A DNA stretch of 7,461 bases. Origin: Casp-actino8 sp046091365. Lineage in GTDB: Bacteria > Actinomycetota > Acidimicrobiia > Acidimicrobiales > Ilumatobacteraceae. Positions within the stretch are counted from its first letter, which is position 1, and each line of letters begins with the position of its first letter. Below are positions 1-6,026 of the stretch, one piece after another. The DNA is taken from assembly GCA_046091365.1 (NCBI GenBank), contig JBJTBM010000043.1:1-7461 (forward strand), read 5' to 3'. The translations under genes were made by a program, and so were the position numbers. The notes below the pieces were generated by a model, which saw only the letters and a list, made by a program, of their open reading frames with translations, did no database searches and was not told the origin of the DNA.

Positions 1-6
1 GCAGGC

Positions 7-789
<783 letters not shown>

Positions 790-796
790 CGGCCGC

Positions 797-1807
797 TTAT
801 CCCCTGATCTGCTTGGCCAGCACCGAGAGACCCTTCACGACGAGCGGGGTCGGGGGTTCTGCGTAGTTGAACAGCAGGGGGTAGACGGCGCCGTCAGCGA
901 CTGCCGTGATGCTGCTCGCACCAGGAAGCTCGGTGACCAGCGCTGCGATCTCGTCGGGGGTGAGTCCGGTGTCGTCGTAGAGCAGGACGAGCACGTCCGG
1001 GTTGCGGTCGATGACCTCCTCGATCGACACCTCGGGCACGCGTTCGCTCAACTCGGCGAACACGTTGGTCATGCCGAGCGCTTCCATCTGCGGGTGCACC
1101 ATGCCGAGCGCCGAGTAGGCGTAGATCGCGCTGCCGTCCGAGCTGACATAGAGCGCGGCCGCGGTCTTGCCCTCGGCTACCGGGGCGTCGGCTGCGGACG
1201 CGACGGTGGCGGCGAGCGCGTCGGCGGCGGGGTCGGCGATGGCGGACGTGCCGAACAGCTGGCCGTAGAACCGGACCTCGTCGACGATGCTGTCGAACGA
1301 TGGCTTCGGCGGGTTGTCGCAGAACGGCGGCATCACGTAGAGCTGGATGCCGACGTCGGCGAGTGCGTCGGCGGTGATGGTCTCGGTGTCGTAGCCGATG
1401 ACGATGTCGGGTTCGTACTCGATGATCGCCTCGAGCGACACCTCGACACCACCGGTCGAGGTGGCCTCGGCCTGCAACGCCGGGATCGCGTCGAGGATCT
1501 CCATCTCCTCGGGCGTGTAGTACTCCTCGGGGAAGTCCTCGATCCGAGCCACGACACGATCCATCGCCCCTGCGGCGAAGAGCAGCGACGGGGCGGCGGC
1601 TTCCATCAGCAGTACCCGTTCCGGGGCGGCATCGAGCGTGAACTCCTGGTCGCAGTTGGTGAACGTGAACGGAAAGGCGGAGCCGTCCTCAGCGGCGGCC
1701 GTCGTGTCGGGCGGCGAGGAAGCATCGTCGTCGCCGCAGGCGGCGGCGAGCAGGCCGAGCGCGGCGATGCAGGCGACCATCCGGCGTTGGTTCGGTGATG
1801 ATTTCAT
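797..1807 (-). CDS. ABC importer substrate-binding lipoprotein, FecB/BtuF/FhuD-like
   Basis: Extracytoplasmic binding protein that captures the ligand and delivers it to the permease. The 336-residue product begins with a lipoprotein signal: positive N-terminus (KSSPNQRR), hydrophobic stretch, and LLAAAC with the lipidated cysteine at residue 24, then an acidic, Ser/Thr-rich tether (GDDDASSPPDTT). The mature domain has the Type II (helical-backbone) layout: APERVLLME near its start, then LEAIIEYEPDIVIGY at the end of the first lobe and IEEVIDRNPDVLVLLYDD in the second, the usual paired 'position of ignorance' motifs of this family. The start was set at MKSSPNQRR because of the signal peptide and a good AAAGGA site nine bases upstream; the open frame continues far upstream inside the permease gene but that part is a shadow. 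Residues that would identify the ligand (iron-siderophore, haem, cobalamin, molybdate) are not recognisable by eye. Confidence 0.93.
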   Translation of the reverse strand: MKSSPNQRRMVACIAALGLLAAACGDDDASSPPDTTAAAEDGSAFPFTFTNCDQEFTLDAAPERVLLMEAAAPSLLFAAGAMDRVVARIEDFPEEYYTPEEMEILDAIPALQAEATSTGGVEVSLEAIIEYEPDIVIGYDTETITADALADVGIQLYVMPPFCDNPPKPSFDSIVDEVRFYGQLFGTSAIADPAADALAATVASAADAPVAEGKTAAALYVSSDGSAIYAYSALGMVHPQMEALGMTNVFAELSERVPEVSIEEVIDRNPDVLVLLYDDTGLTPDEIAALVTELPGASSITAVADGAVYPLLFNYAEPPTPLVVKGLSVLAKQIRG

Positions 1808-1816
1808 GTTTGTTAT

Positions 1817-1823
1817 TCCTTTC
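1817..1823 (-). promoter_or_regulatory. Ribosome binding site of the binding-protein gene
   Basis: On the minus strand GAAAGGA is followed by nine bases of A/T-rich sequence (ATAACAAAC) and the ATG at 1807. It is the best Shine-Dalgarno sequence in the operon and lies in a 32-bp gap, whereas the permease start has none that I can see. This fits the common need for more binding protein than permease, and it decides the start of the lipoprotein gene. Confidence 0.7.
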
Positions 1824-1839
1824 TGACGCCGCGTGGCGC

Positions 1840-2928
1840 TCAGGTGTTGTAGGGGAGTTTGCGGACGAGCGCGACCAGCACGGGGGCGCCGAGCACACCG
1901 GTGACGACGCCGATCGGGAGTTCCCGCGGTTGGCGCACCATGCGTGCTGCGACGTCGGCCCAGACCAGGACGACGGCGCCGAGCGTTGCAGCGGCGGGGA
2001 CGAGGTGGCGGTGGATCGGGCCGACGATCCGTCGGGCGATGTGGGGAACGGCGAGTCCGACAAAGCCGATGCCTCCCGACAGCGAGACGGCACAGCCGAC
2101 ACAGAGGGCGATCACGACGACGAGCACGAGCCGGGTTCTTCCTGGGTCCACACCGCTGGCGAGCGCGGTCTCGTCCCCGAGGGCGAGGAGGTCGAGCCGG
2201 CGCCGCCACCAGAACACCACGGCGAGGCCTGCAGTGATCCCCGCGTAACCGATGGGAAGCGTCGACCAGTCTGCATTCACCAGTGAACCGAGCAGCCAGA
2301 ACATCACCGCCCTTGCCCCTTCGGTGGAGTCGGCGAACAGGATCAGCAGACTCGTGGTCGCGCTCAGCAGGTAGCTGACGGCGACGCCGGCGACCAGCAT
2401 CCTCGACGGGGTGATGCGTCCCGTGGACCGGGCTAAACCCAGCACGAGGGCCAGCGCGCCGAGAGCTCCGAAGAACGCCATCAGCGACACCGACTCGGGG
2501 CCGAGGCCTGCGCCGACGCCGAAGAGGATCGCGGCGGCAGCACCGGTCGACGCCCCCGAGCTGACGCCGAGGATGTAGGGCTCTGCCAGTGGGTTGCGGA
2601 CCAACGCCTGCAGCGCCACGCCGACCACGCCGAGCGCCGCACCGACGATCGCGCCGAGGAGCACCCGCGGGAGCCGGACCTCCCAGATGATCGAGTCGTC
2701 CGTACGCGCCCAGGTCTGCTCGGCCGGGAACCCGATGGTGTGGTGGCCGATGATCCGCACGACCGTCGCCGGTGCGACAGCGACCGGGCCGAGACCGATG
2801 GCAACGACCACCGAGACCAACGCTGCCAGCGAGAGCCCGATCAGCAACGGCCGCCGACTCCACGTCCATCCAGTGCGGTCCGGTACGACGGATGCGCGTA
2901 CGGGACTCGGCCCTGTCGAGGCGGTCAT
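1840..2928 (-). CDS. ABC importer permease, FecCD/BtuC family
   Basis: Membrane subunit of the importer, 362 residues, expected to dimerise and form the translocation path. A first hydrophobic helix lies at about residues 28-47; further hydrophobic blocks run to the C-terminus, consistent with the roughly ten helices of the family. Family hallmarks are clear: RLPR at 85-88, the segment LQALVRNPLAEP followed by GVSSGA ending near residue 126, and near the C-terminus GGIGFVGLAVPHIARRIVG at about 285-303 followed by DVAAR and ELPIGVVTGVLGAP. The GFVGL..PH segment includes the coupling helix that contacts the ATPase. The start was chosen because ATGA overlaps the methyltransferase stop by 4 bp, which implies translational coupling; there is no obvious Shine-Dalgarno site. 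Only one permease gene is present, so a homodimer is expected, as in BtuC. Family very secure; ligand unknown. Confidence 0.96.
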   Translation of the reverse strand: MTASTGPSPVRASVVPDRTGWTWSRRPLLIGLSLAALVSVVVAIGLGPVAVAPATVVRIIGHHTIGFPAEQTWARTDDSIIWEVRLPRVLLGAIVGAALGVVGVALQALVRNPLAEPYILGVSSGASTGAAAAILFGVGAGLGPESVSLMAFFGALGALALVLGLARSTGRITPSRMLVAGVAVSYLLSATTSLLILFADSTEGARAVMFWLLGSLVNADWSTLPIGYAGITAGLAVVFWWRRRLDLLALGDETALASGVDPGRTRLVLVVVIALCVGCAVSLSGGIGFVGLAVPHIARRIVGPIHRHLVPAAATLGAVVLVWADVAARMVRQPRELPIGVVTGVLGAPVLVALVRKLPYNT

Positions 2929-3737
2929 CGAGCGCTCGAAGCGGCCTTGACCGCCATCACGATCCGGTCGTCGAACCGCTGCCAGATCGTGTCGACCTCG
3001 ACGAAACCCGCGCGCCGCGCAGCGTCGATGAAGCCGGCGAGCGGCGGTCGTCGCTCGGTCGACGCCCTCGCCTCCTCGACCTCATCCACCCCATCAGGGG
3101 CCGCCTCGGTCGGCGGGAAGACCTCATCGCGGCGCGCGCACAGCGGTGCCAGGCGCGGGTCCGAACGTGCCGACTCCCACCACGCGTGCCAGCTGACCGC
3201 ACCACCGGCGACCGCCCGCTCGGCATCACGAGCGGCGATCCACCCTGCGAGCGACGTGAACGACGGAGCGTCTGCGTATCCGAGGTGGTCGGCGTTGAGC
3301 AGGATCCCACCCGGTCGGAGTGACCGGGAGGCGTGCCCGAGCGCGTCGTCAAGCTCGTCGGCAGAGAGCCAATGCAGCGCGGTCGACGAGCACACCACGT
3401 CGACGTCGCCGATCGGTGCACTCGCGAGCCAGCCGCCGTCAGCGACGTCGTGTTCGACGATCTGGGCGCGGTGCGGGCCGAACGTCGCAGTGGCCTGACG
3501 CGCCAGCTCGAGCAACACCGGATCGATGTCCACGCCGACGTACCTCGAACCGGGGAGACGCCGAAGCAATCGCTCGCCGATGGCCGCCGGCCCACAACAC
3601 AGATCGACCACGGTCGGACTCGCAGTACCAGCCAGTTCCGCATGCCACTCCACGGCCGAGAGCAACACGGCGAACCGCTCCTCTCGTTGACCGATGTACA
3701 TCTCCTGCTGGCGATCCCACGCCTCGACCATCGACAT
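2925..3737 (-). CDS. Class I SAM-dependent methyltransferase, first gene of the importer operon
   Basis: Predicted soluble cytoplasmic methyltransferase of 270 residues. The Rossmann-type SAM fold shows motif I VVDLCCGPAAIGERLL at about 43-58 (a variant of the usual DxGxGxG), the acidic end of strand 2 in VGVDIDP at 67-73, a likely motif near EHDVADG at 95-101, motif IV-like DVVCSSTALHWL at 113-124, and RSLRPGGILLNADHLG at 138-153. The C-terminal part carries no recognised substrate motif, so the acceptor is unknown. It is promoter-proximal, and its stop overlaps the permease start (ATGA), so it is co-expressed with a metal-chelate-type importer. ATG at 3737 was chosen because a TANNNT box lies six bases upstream, consistent with leaderless translation; a second ATG two codons in is possible. 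It could modify the imported ligand, a metallophore, or something unrelated; this is inference. Confidence 0.92.
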   Translation of the reverse strand: MSMVEAWDRQQEMYIGQREERFAVLLSAVEWHAELAGTASPTVVDLCCGPAAIGERLLRRLPGSRYVGVDIDPVLLELARQATATFGPHRAQIVEHDVADGGWLASAPIGDVDVVCSSTALHWLSADELDDALGHASRSLRPGGILLNADHLGYADAPSFTSLAGWIAARDAERAVAGGAVSWHAWWESARSDPRLAPLCARRDEVFPPTEAAPDGVDEVEEARASTERRPPLAGFIDAARRAGFVEVDTIWQRFDDRIVMAVKAASSAR

Positions 3738-3743
3738 GACGCT

Positions 3744-3772
3744 AAGCTAATCGGAATCGTTCCGATTAGCAA
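3744..3772 (-). promoter_or_regulatory. Leftward promoter of the methyltransferase-importer operon
   Basis: On the minus strand TTGCTA (3772-3767, four of six matches to TTGACA) is separated by 17 bp from TAGCTT (3749-3744, TANNNT). Six bases, AGCGTC, follow before the ATG at 3737, so transcription would begin at or within a base of the start codon and the mRNA would be leaderless. No Shine-Dalgarno site is present, which agrees. The operator at 3746-3770 fills the spacer. Confidence 0.6.
3746..3770. promoter_or_regulatory. Operator 1, perfect 11-bp inverted repeat
   Basis: Arms GCTAATCGGAA (3746-3756) and TTCCGATTAGC (3760-3770) are exact reverse complements around a 3-bp spacer TCG. It fills the spacer and overlaps both hexamers of the predicted leftward promoter, where a bound protein would block RNA polymerase. 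Size and symmetry suit a dimeric helix-turn-helix repressor, for example of the TetR type. It does not resemble DtxR/IdeR iron boxes or ModE sites as I know them. The regulator gene is not in this window. Confidence 0.8.
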
Positions 3773-3778
3773 GTACTG

Positions 3779-3797
3779 AATCGGAACACTTCCGATT
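3779..3797. promoter_or_regulatory. Operator 2, second copy of the AATCGGAA-N3-TTCCGATT element
   Basis: Arms AATCGGAA (3779-3786) and TTCCGATT (3790-3797) surround the spacer CAC. The inner 8-bp arms are identical to those of operator 1, while the spacer and flanks differ, so it is the protein-contact bases that are conserved. Centres are 30 bp apart, close to three helical turns, putting both sites on the same face of the DNA. It lies just upstream of the leftward promoter and where the -35 region of the rightward promoter would be. Confidence 0.78.
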
Positions 3798-3814
3798 TTG
3801 TCGTGTATGCGGCG

Positions 3815-3820
3815 TAGGCT
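3815..3820 (+). promoter_or_regulatory. Putative -10 box of the MogA gene
   Basis: TAGGCT fits TANNNT and is followed by exactly six bases (CCGGTC) before the GTG start at 3827, the same arrangement as in front of two other genes here, pointing to leaderless transcription. No convincing -35 hexamer is visible at the right distance; that zone is occupied by operator 2. Confidence 0.45.
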
Positions 3821-3826
3821 CCGGTC

Positions 3827-4255
3827 GTGGAACCTCGGCCGACATCGACCATCGCGCTGATCGGGATCGTCACGGTGTCCGACCGGGCAAGCCGTGGCGA
3901 GTACGACGACCGTGGTGACCCGGCGATCGAGCGGTTCCTCGAAACACATCTGTCGTCGCACTGGTCTGCGATTCGGCGACTCGTGCCCGACGTGGCACCT
4001 GAGATCGAGGCCTGCTTGCGAGAACTGTGCGACGAAGACGGATGCTGTCTCGTGGTGACGACCGGTGGGACCGGGCCGGCCGCACGCGACGTGACGCCGG
4101 AGGCTACTGAGGCGGTGGCCGACAAGGTGCTGCCAGGCTTCGGTGAGCTGATGCGACAGGTGTCGCTCGCTGCGGTGCCGACGGCGATTCTGTCCCGACA
4201 GACCGCCGTCGTCCGTGGCAGCTCGTTGATCGTCAACCTGCCGGGGAAGCCGTAG
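3827..4255 (+). CDS. mogA: MogA-type molybdopterin adenylyltransferase, C-terminally truncated
   Basis: MogA adenylates molybdopterin before molybdenum insertion in molybdenum cofactor synthesis, in the cytoplasm. The 142-residue product aligns by eye with E. coli MogA almost throughout: IGIVTVSDRASRGEYDDRG at 12-30, LVPD with Asp55 matching the functional Asp49 of E. coli, TTGGTGPAARDVTPEAT at 78-94 with Asp88 matching Asp82, LPGFGELMRQVSL at 102-114, PTAILSRQ at 118-125 and NLPGKP at 137-142. Family members are usually about 160-195 residues and continue directly after this motif, in E. coli with lysine; here that codon is TAG. MogA-like codons follow the stop, so the gene has probably lost its C-terminal tail by a nonsense change, or the base is a sequence error. 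Activity is uncertain because the tail helps complete the fold. GTG start chosen from homology and the TANNNT box. It is divergent from the importer operon across shared operators. Confidence 0.88.
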   Translation: MEPRPTSTIALIGIVTVSDRASRGEYDDRGDPAIERFLETHLSSHWSAIRRLVPDVAPEIEACLRELCDEDGCCLVVTTGGTGPAARDVTPEATEAVADKVLPGFGELMRQVSLAAVPTAILSRQTAVVRGSSLIVNLPGKP

Positions 4256-4294
4256 GCGATCGACGACTGCCTCCGCGCGGTGTTGCCCGCGATC
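4256..4294 (+). pseudogene. MogA coding remnant beyond the in-frame TAG
   Basis: Directly after TAG (4253-4255) the same frame reads AIDDCLRAVLPAI, a good fit to the segment that follows NLPGxPK in MogA proteins. Beyond 4294 the frame turns into Arg-rich, low-complexity translation typical of a non-coding frame in high-GC DNA, and the expected end (SVPYCIQLLEG in E. coli) is absent in this frame. So two lesions are implied: a nonsense codon, and a frameshift, deletion or junction near 4295. Confidence 0.55.
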
Positions 4295-4307
4295 CGCCCG
4301 TCTCGAG

Positions 4308-4613
4308 TCAGCCGCCTCGGGCGAGGTTGCAGGCGATGTCGAGCACCTGGTCACGGCCGTACTCGCCGGACCCGAGCCGACGCGACGGCGGCTCGACCGC
4401 ACGGGTCCGCGGATCCACAACGGCGCGAGCCTCGCCGACGCGGATCTCGACGTCGTCGAGGGCAATCTGCTGTTCGAAAACTTTCGACCCGACCCCCACA
4501 TGTGTCTGATGGGCTGGATCGGCGAACTCGGACGACCCATCATCAGCGAATGCGAGCTAACCGAGTACCCCCGACTGTTTCCTGACGAAGAGTTCCTGCT
4601 GGGTCCCGTGTGA
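4308..4613 (+). pseudogene. Start-less open frame with coding character, unidentified
   Basis: One frame, shifted +1 relative to MogA, is open from 4230 to the TGA at 4611-4613 and from about 4308 reads like protein: GDVEHLVTAVLAGPEP, then ASLADADLDVVEGNLLFENF, RPDPHMCLMGWIGELGRP and ECELTEYPRLFPDEEF to the end. Third codon positions are G/C-rich and residue composition is balanced, unlike the Arg/Ser/Pro-rich shadow frames. There is no ATG, GTG or TTG in this frame until 4500, leaving at most 37 residues from there. I do not recognise the family. The likeliest reading is the 3' part of a gene whose 5' part was lost when it was joined to the broken MogA gene; a frameshifted extension of MogA is less likely because no MogA C-terminal motif appears. 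Confidence 0.45.
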
Positions 4614-4734
4614 CAAACCGTCACACCAAACCGTCATTTCCAGTCAATTTCTGACTCTCACGCCGATGTCCTGATCGAGAACGTCGGGCTGCCAAAGAGG
4701 CCGATTCCGTGGAAACCCTTGTTTTGCAGGTGCT
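4614..4734. other. Intergenic stretch with a short tandem repeat
   Basis: These 121 bp separate the end of the unidentified frame from the convergent acyl-CoA dehydrogenase stop. CAAACCGTCA occurs twice, at 4614-4623 and 4627-4636, a 13-bp period. Base composition is less GC-rich than the neighbours. No strong hairpin followed by a T-run is visible for either strand, so I cannot name a terminator. No gene is supported. Confidence 0.5.
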
Positions 4735-5949
4735 TTATTCGATGCGCAGGCCGGAGATCGCGCGGGCAATCACCAACTGCTGAATCTCAGACGTGCCTTC
4801 GAAGATCGTGTGGATCTTGGCATCGCGGTGCATGCGCTCCACGTGGTACTCGCGCGTGTAGCCATAGCCGCCCAGAATCTGGATGGCCTCCTCGGTAACG
4901 CGCACCGCGGTCTCCGAGGCGTAGTACTTGCTCATGGAACCCTCGGCGTTCTTGTAGCCGCCGTTGCGGGCCAGCCACGAGGCGCGCCAGATGAGCAGAC
5001 GTGCCGCGTCGATCTGCGTGGCCATGTTGGCCAACTTGAAAGCGATCGACTGGTTCATGATGATCGGCTTGCCGAACGCCACGCGCTCCTTGGCGTAATC
5101 GAGGGCGATCTCGTACGCACCGCGCGCGATACCCAGGGCCTGGGCGCCCACGGTGGGACGGGTGGCCTCGAAGGTCTTCATGGCGGGCTGGGCCTCACCG
5201 GTGCGACCCGCCTCGCGGGCGCGGGCCAGCTTGGCGTCCAACTTCTCCTTGCCGCCCAACAAGCAGCGGCCCGGCACGCGAACGTCGTCTAACACCACCT
5301 CGGCGGTGTGCGACGCCTTGATGCCGTGCTTGGCGTACTTCTGGCCCTGCGACAGACCCTTGGTGCCGGGCGGAATCACGAACGAAGCCTGCCCGCGACC
5401 CTTCAGAGCGGGGTCGACGGCGGCCACCACCACGTGCACGTTGGCGATACCACCGTTGGTGATCCAAGCCTTGGTGCCGTTAATCACCCACTCGTCGTTC
5501 GCCTCGTCGTACACGGCCCGCGTACGCAACGACGACACGTCGCTTCCGGCATCGGGCTCGCTCACGCAGAACGCGCCCAGCTTCACGTCGTTGGCGTCGC
5601 CGTAGCACTGGGGAACCCACTCGATGGTCTGCTCGGGTGTTCCGTTGCCGCTGATACCGGCCGCGGCCAATCCCGAACCCATGATGGCCATACCGATGCC
5701 ACCGTCACCCCAGAAGATCTCCTCGACGGCGACCGGCATGGTGAGGCCGCTGCTGTCGCTCATCGCGTTCATGATGAAGTCGAGGCCGTACAGGCCGATC
5801 TTGGCCGCCTCCTGAACCACGGGCCAGGGGAACTCCTCGCGGTCGTCCCACTCCTGAGCCGCCGGACGCATGACGTCCTTGGCGAACTCGTGGATCCAAT
5901 CCTTGAGCTGGATCTGTTCTTCGGTGAGGTTGAGGGAGAACCCGGACAT
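4735..5949 (-). CDS. Acyl-CoA dehydrogenase
   Basis: FAD-dependent enzyme expected to introduce the alpha-beta double bond in an acyl-CoA and pass electrons to electron-transfer flavoprotein, as in fatty acid or branched-chain amino acid breakdown. The 404-residue product has N-terminal helices (NLTEEQIQLKDWIHEF at 7-22), the first family signature CVSEPDAGSDVSS at 128-140, a middle beta domain with TKAWITNGG, and the second signature from QILGGYGYTREY at 357-368 to RMHRD. IFEGTSEIQ at 382-390 holds Glu384 at the position of the catalytic base in the medium-chain enzyme. Between LLGG and TFEATRP lies a charged segment of roughly 25 residues (KEKLDAKLARAREAG...) that short- and medium-chain enzymes lack; similar inserts occur in some actinobacterial members as I recall. 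It is monocistronic here, with its own promoter and palindrome. Chain-length preference cannot be read from the sequence. Confidence 0.96.
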   Translation of the reverse strand: MSGFSLNLTEEQIQLKDWIHEFAKDVMRPAAQEWDDREEFPWPVVQEAAKIGLYGLDFIMNAMSDSSGLTMPVAVEEIFWGDGGIGMAIMGSGLAAAGISGNGTPEQTIEWVPQCYGDANDVKLGAFCVSEPDAGSDVSSLRTRAVYDEANDEWVINGTKAWITNGGIANVHVVVAAVDPALKGRGQASFVIPPGTKGLSQGQKYAKHGIKASHTAEVVLDDVRVPGRCLLGGKEKLDAKLARAREAGRTGEAQPAMKTFEATRPTVGAQALGIARGAYEIALDYAKERVAFGKPIIMNQSIAFKLANMATQIDAARLLIWRASWLARNGGYKNAEGSMSKYYASETAVRVTEEAIQILGGYGYTREYHVERMHRDAKIHTIFEGTSEIQQLVIARAISGLRIE

Positions 5950-5955
5950 GAGCCG

Positions 5956-5984
5956 ATGTTACCGAGTGGTAACCAATCTCTCCA
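5956..5984 (-). promoter_or_regulatory. Promoter of the acyl-CoA dehydrogenase gene
   Basis: On the minus strand TAACAT (5961-5956) lies exactly six bases before the ATG at 5949, with TGGAGA (5984-5979, four of six matches to TTGACA) 17 bp upstream. No Shine-Dalgarno site precedes the ATG, so a leaderless transcript is likely, as for the methyltransferase operon. Confidence 0.5.
5958..5973. promoter_or_regulatory. Palindromic operator GTTACC-N4-GGTAAC
   Basis: Perfect 6-bp arms around GAGT overlap the -10 box of the acyl-CoA dehydrogenase promoter. Position and symmetry suggest a repressor of fatty-acid or acyl-CoA catabolism, commonly TetR-type in actinobacteria; the regulator is not in the window. 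It lies 54 bp from the start of the divergent membrane-protein gene and might affect that gene too. Confidence 0.6.
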
Positions 5985-6026
5985 CCCGAAGAGGCAACGC
6001 GTCGCCCCGGGTGAGAAACTCGAGAC

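Noticed and set aside
1827..1839. Small GC-rich hairpin between the permease and binding-protein genes
   Set aside because: The stem is only about four base pairs and there is no T-run, so neither a terminator nor a processing site can be claimed.
1808..2869. Upstream 354-codon extension of the binding-protein frame
   Set aside because: It runs inside the permease gene in another frame and is Arg/Pro-rich; the true start is shown by the signal peptide and the AAAGGA site.
2928..2939. 12-bp palindrome TCGAGCGCTCGA at the methyltransferase-permease junction
   Set aside because: It lies within coding sequence, is all CG-rich words, and a chance match is likely; no promoter is associated with it.
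4308..4499. Minus-strand 63-codon frame opposite the start-less tail
   Set aside because: Short, no ribosome binding site or promoter, and the plus-strand frame in the same place has better coding character.
2957..4624. Minus-strand open frame of 555 codons across the control region
   Set aside because: Ser/Arg-rich shadow covering the methyltransferase, the operators and MogA in other frames; no domain visible.
4650..4700. Plus-strand DVLIENVGLP, reminiscent of CoA-transferase family III wording
   Set aside because: Only about ten residues fit, the flanks do not continue the family, and the frame is not convincing as coding.
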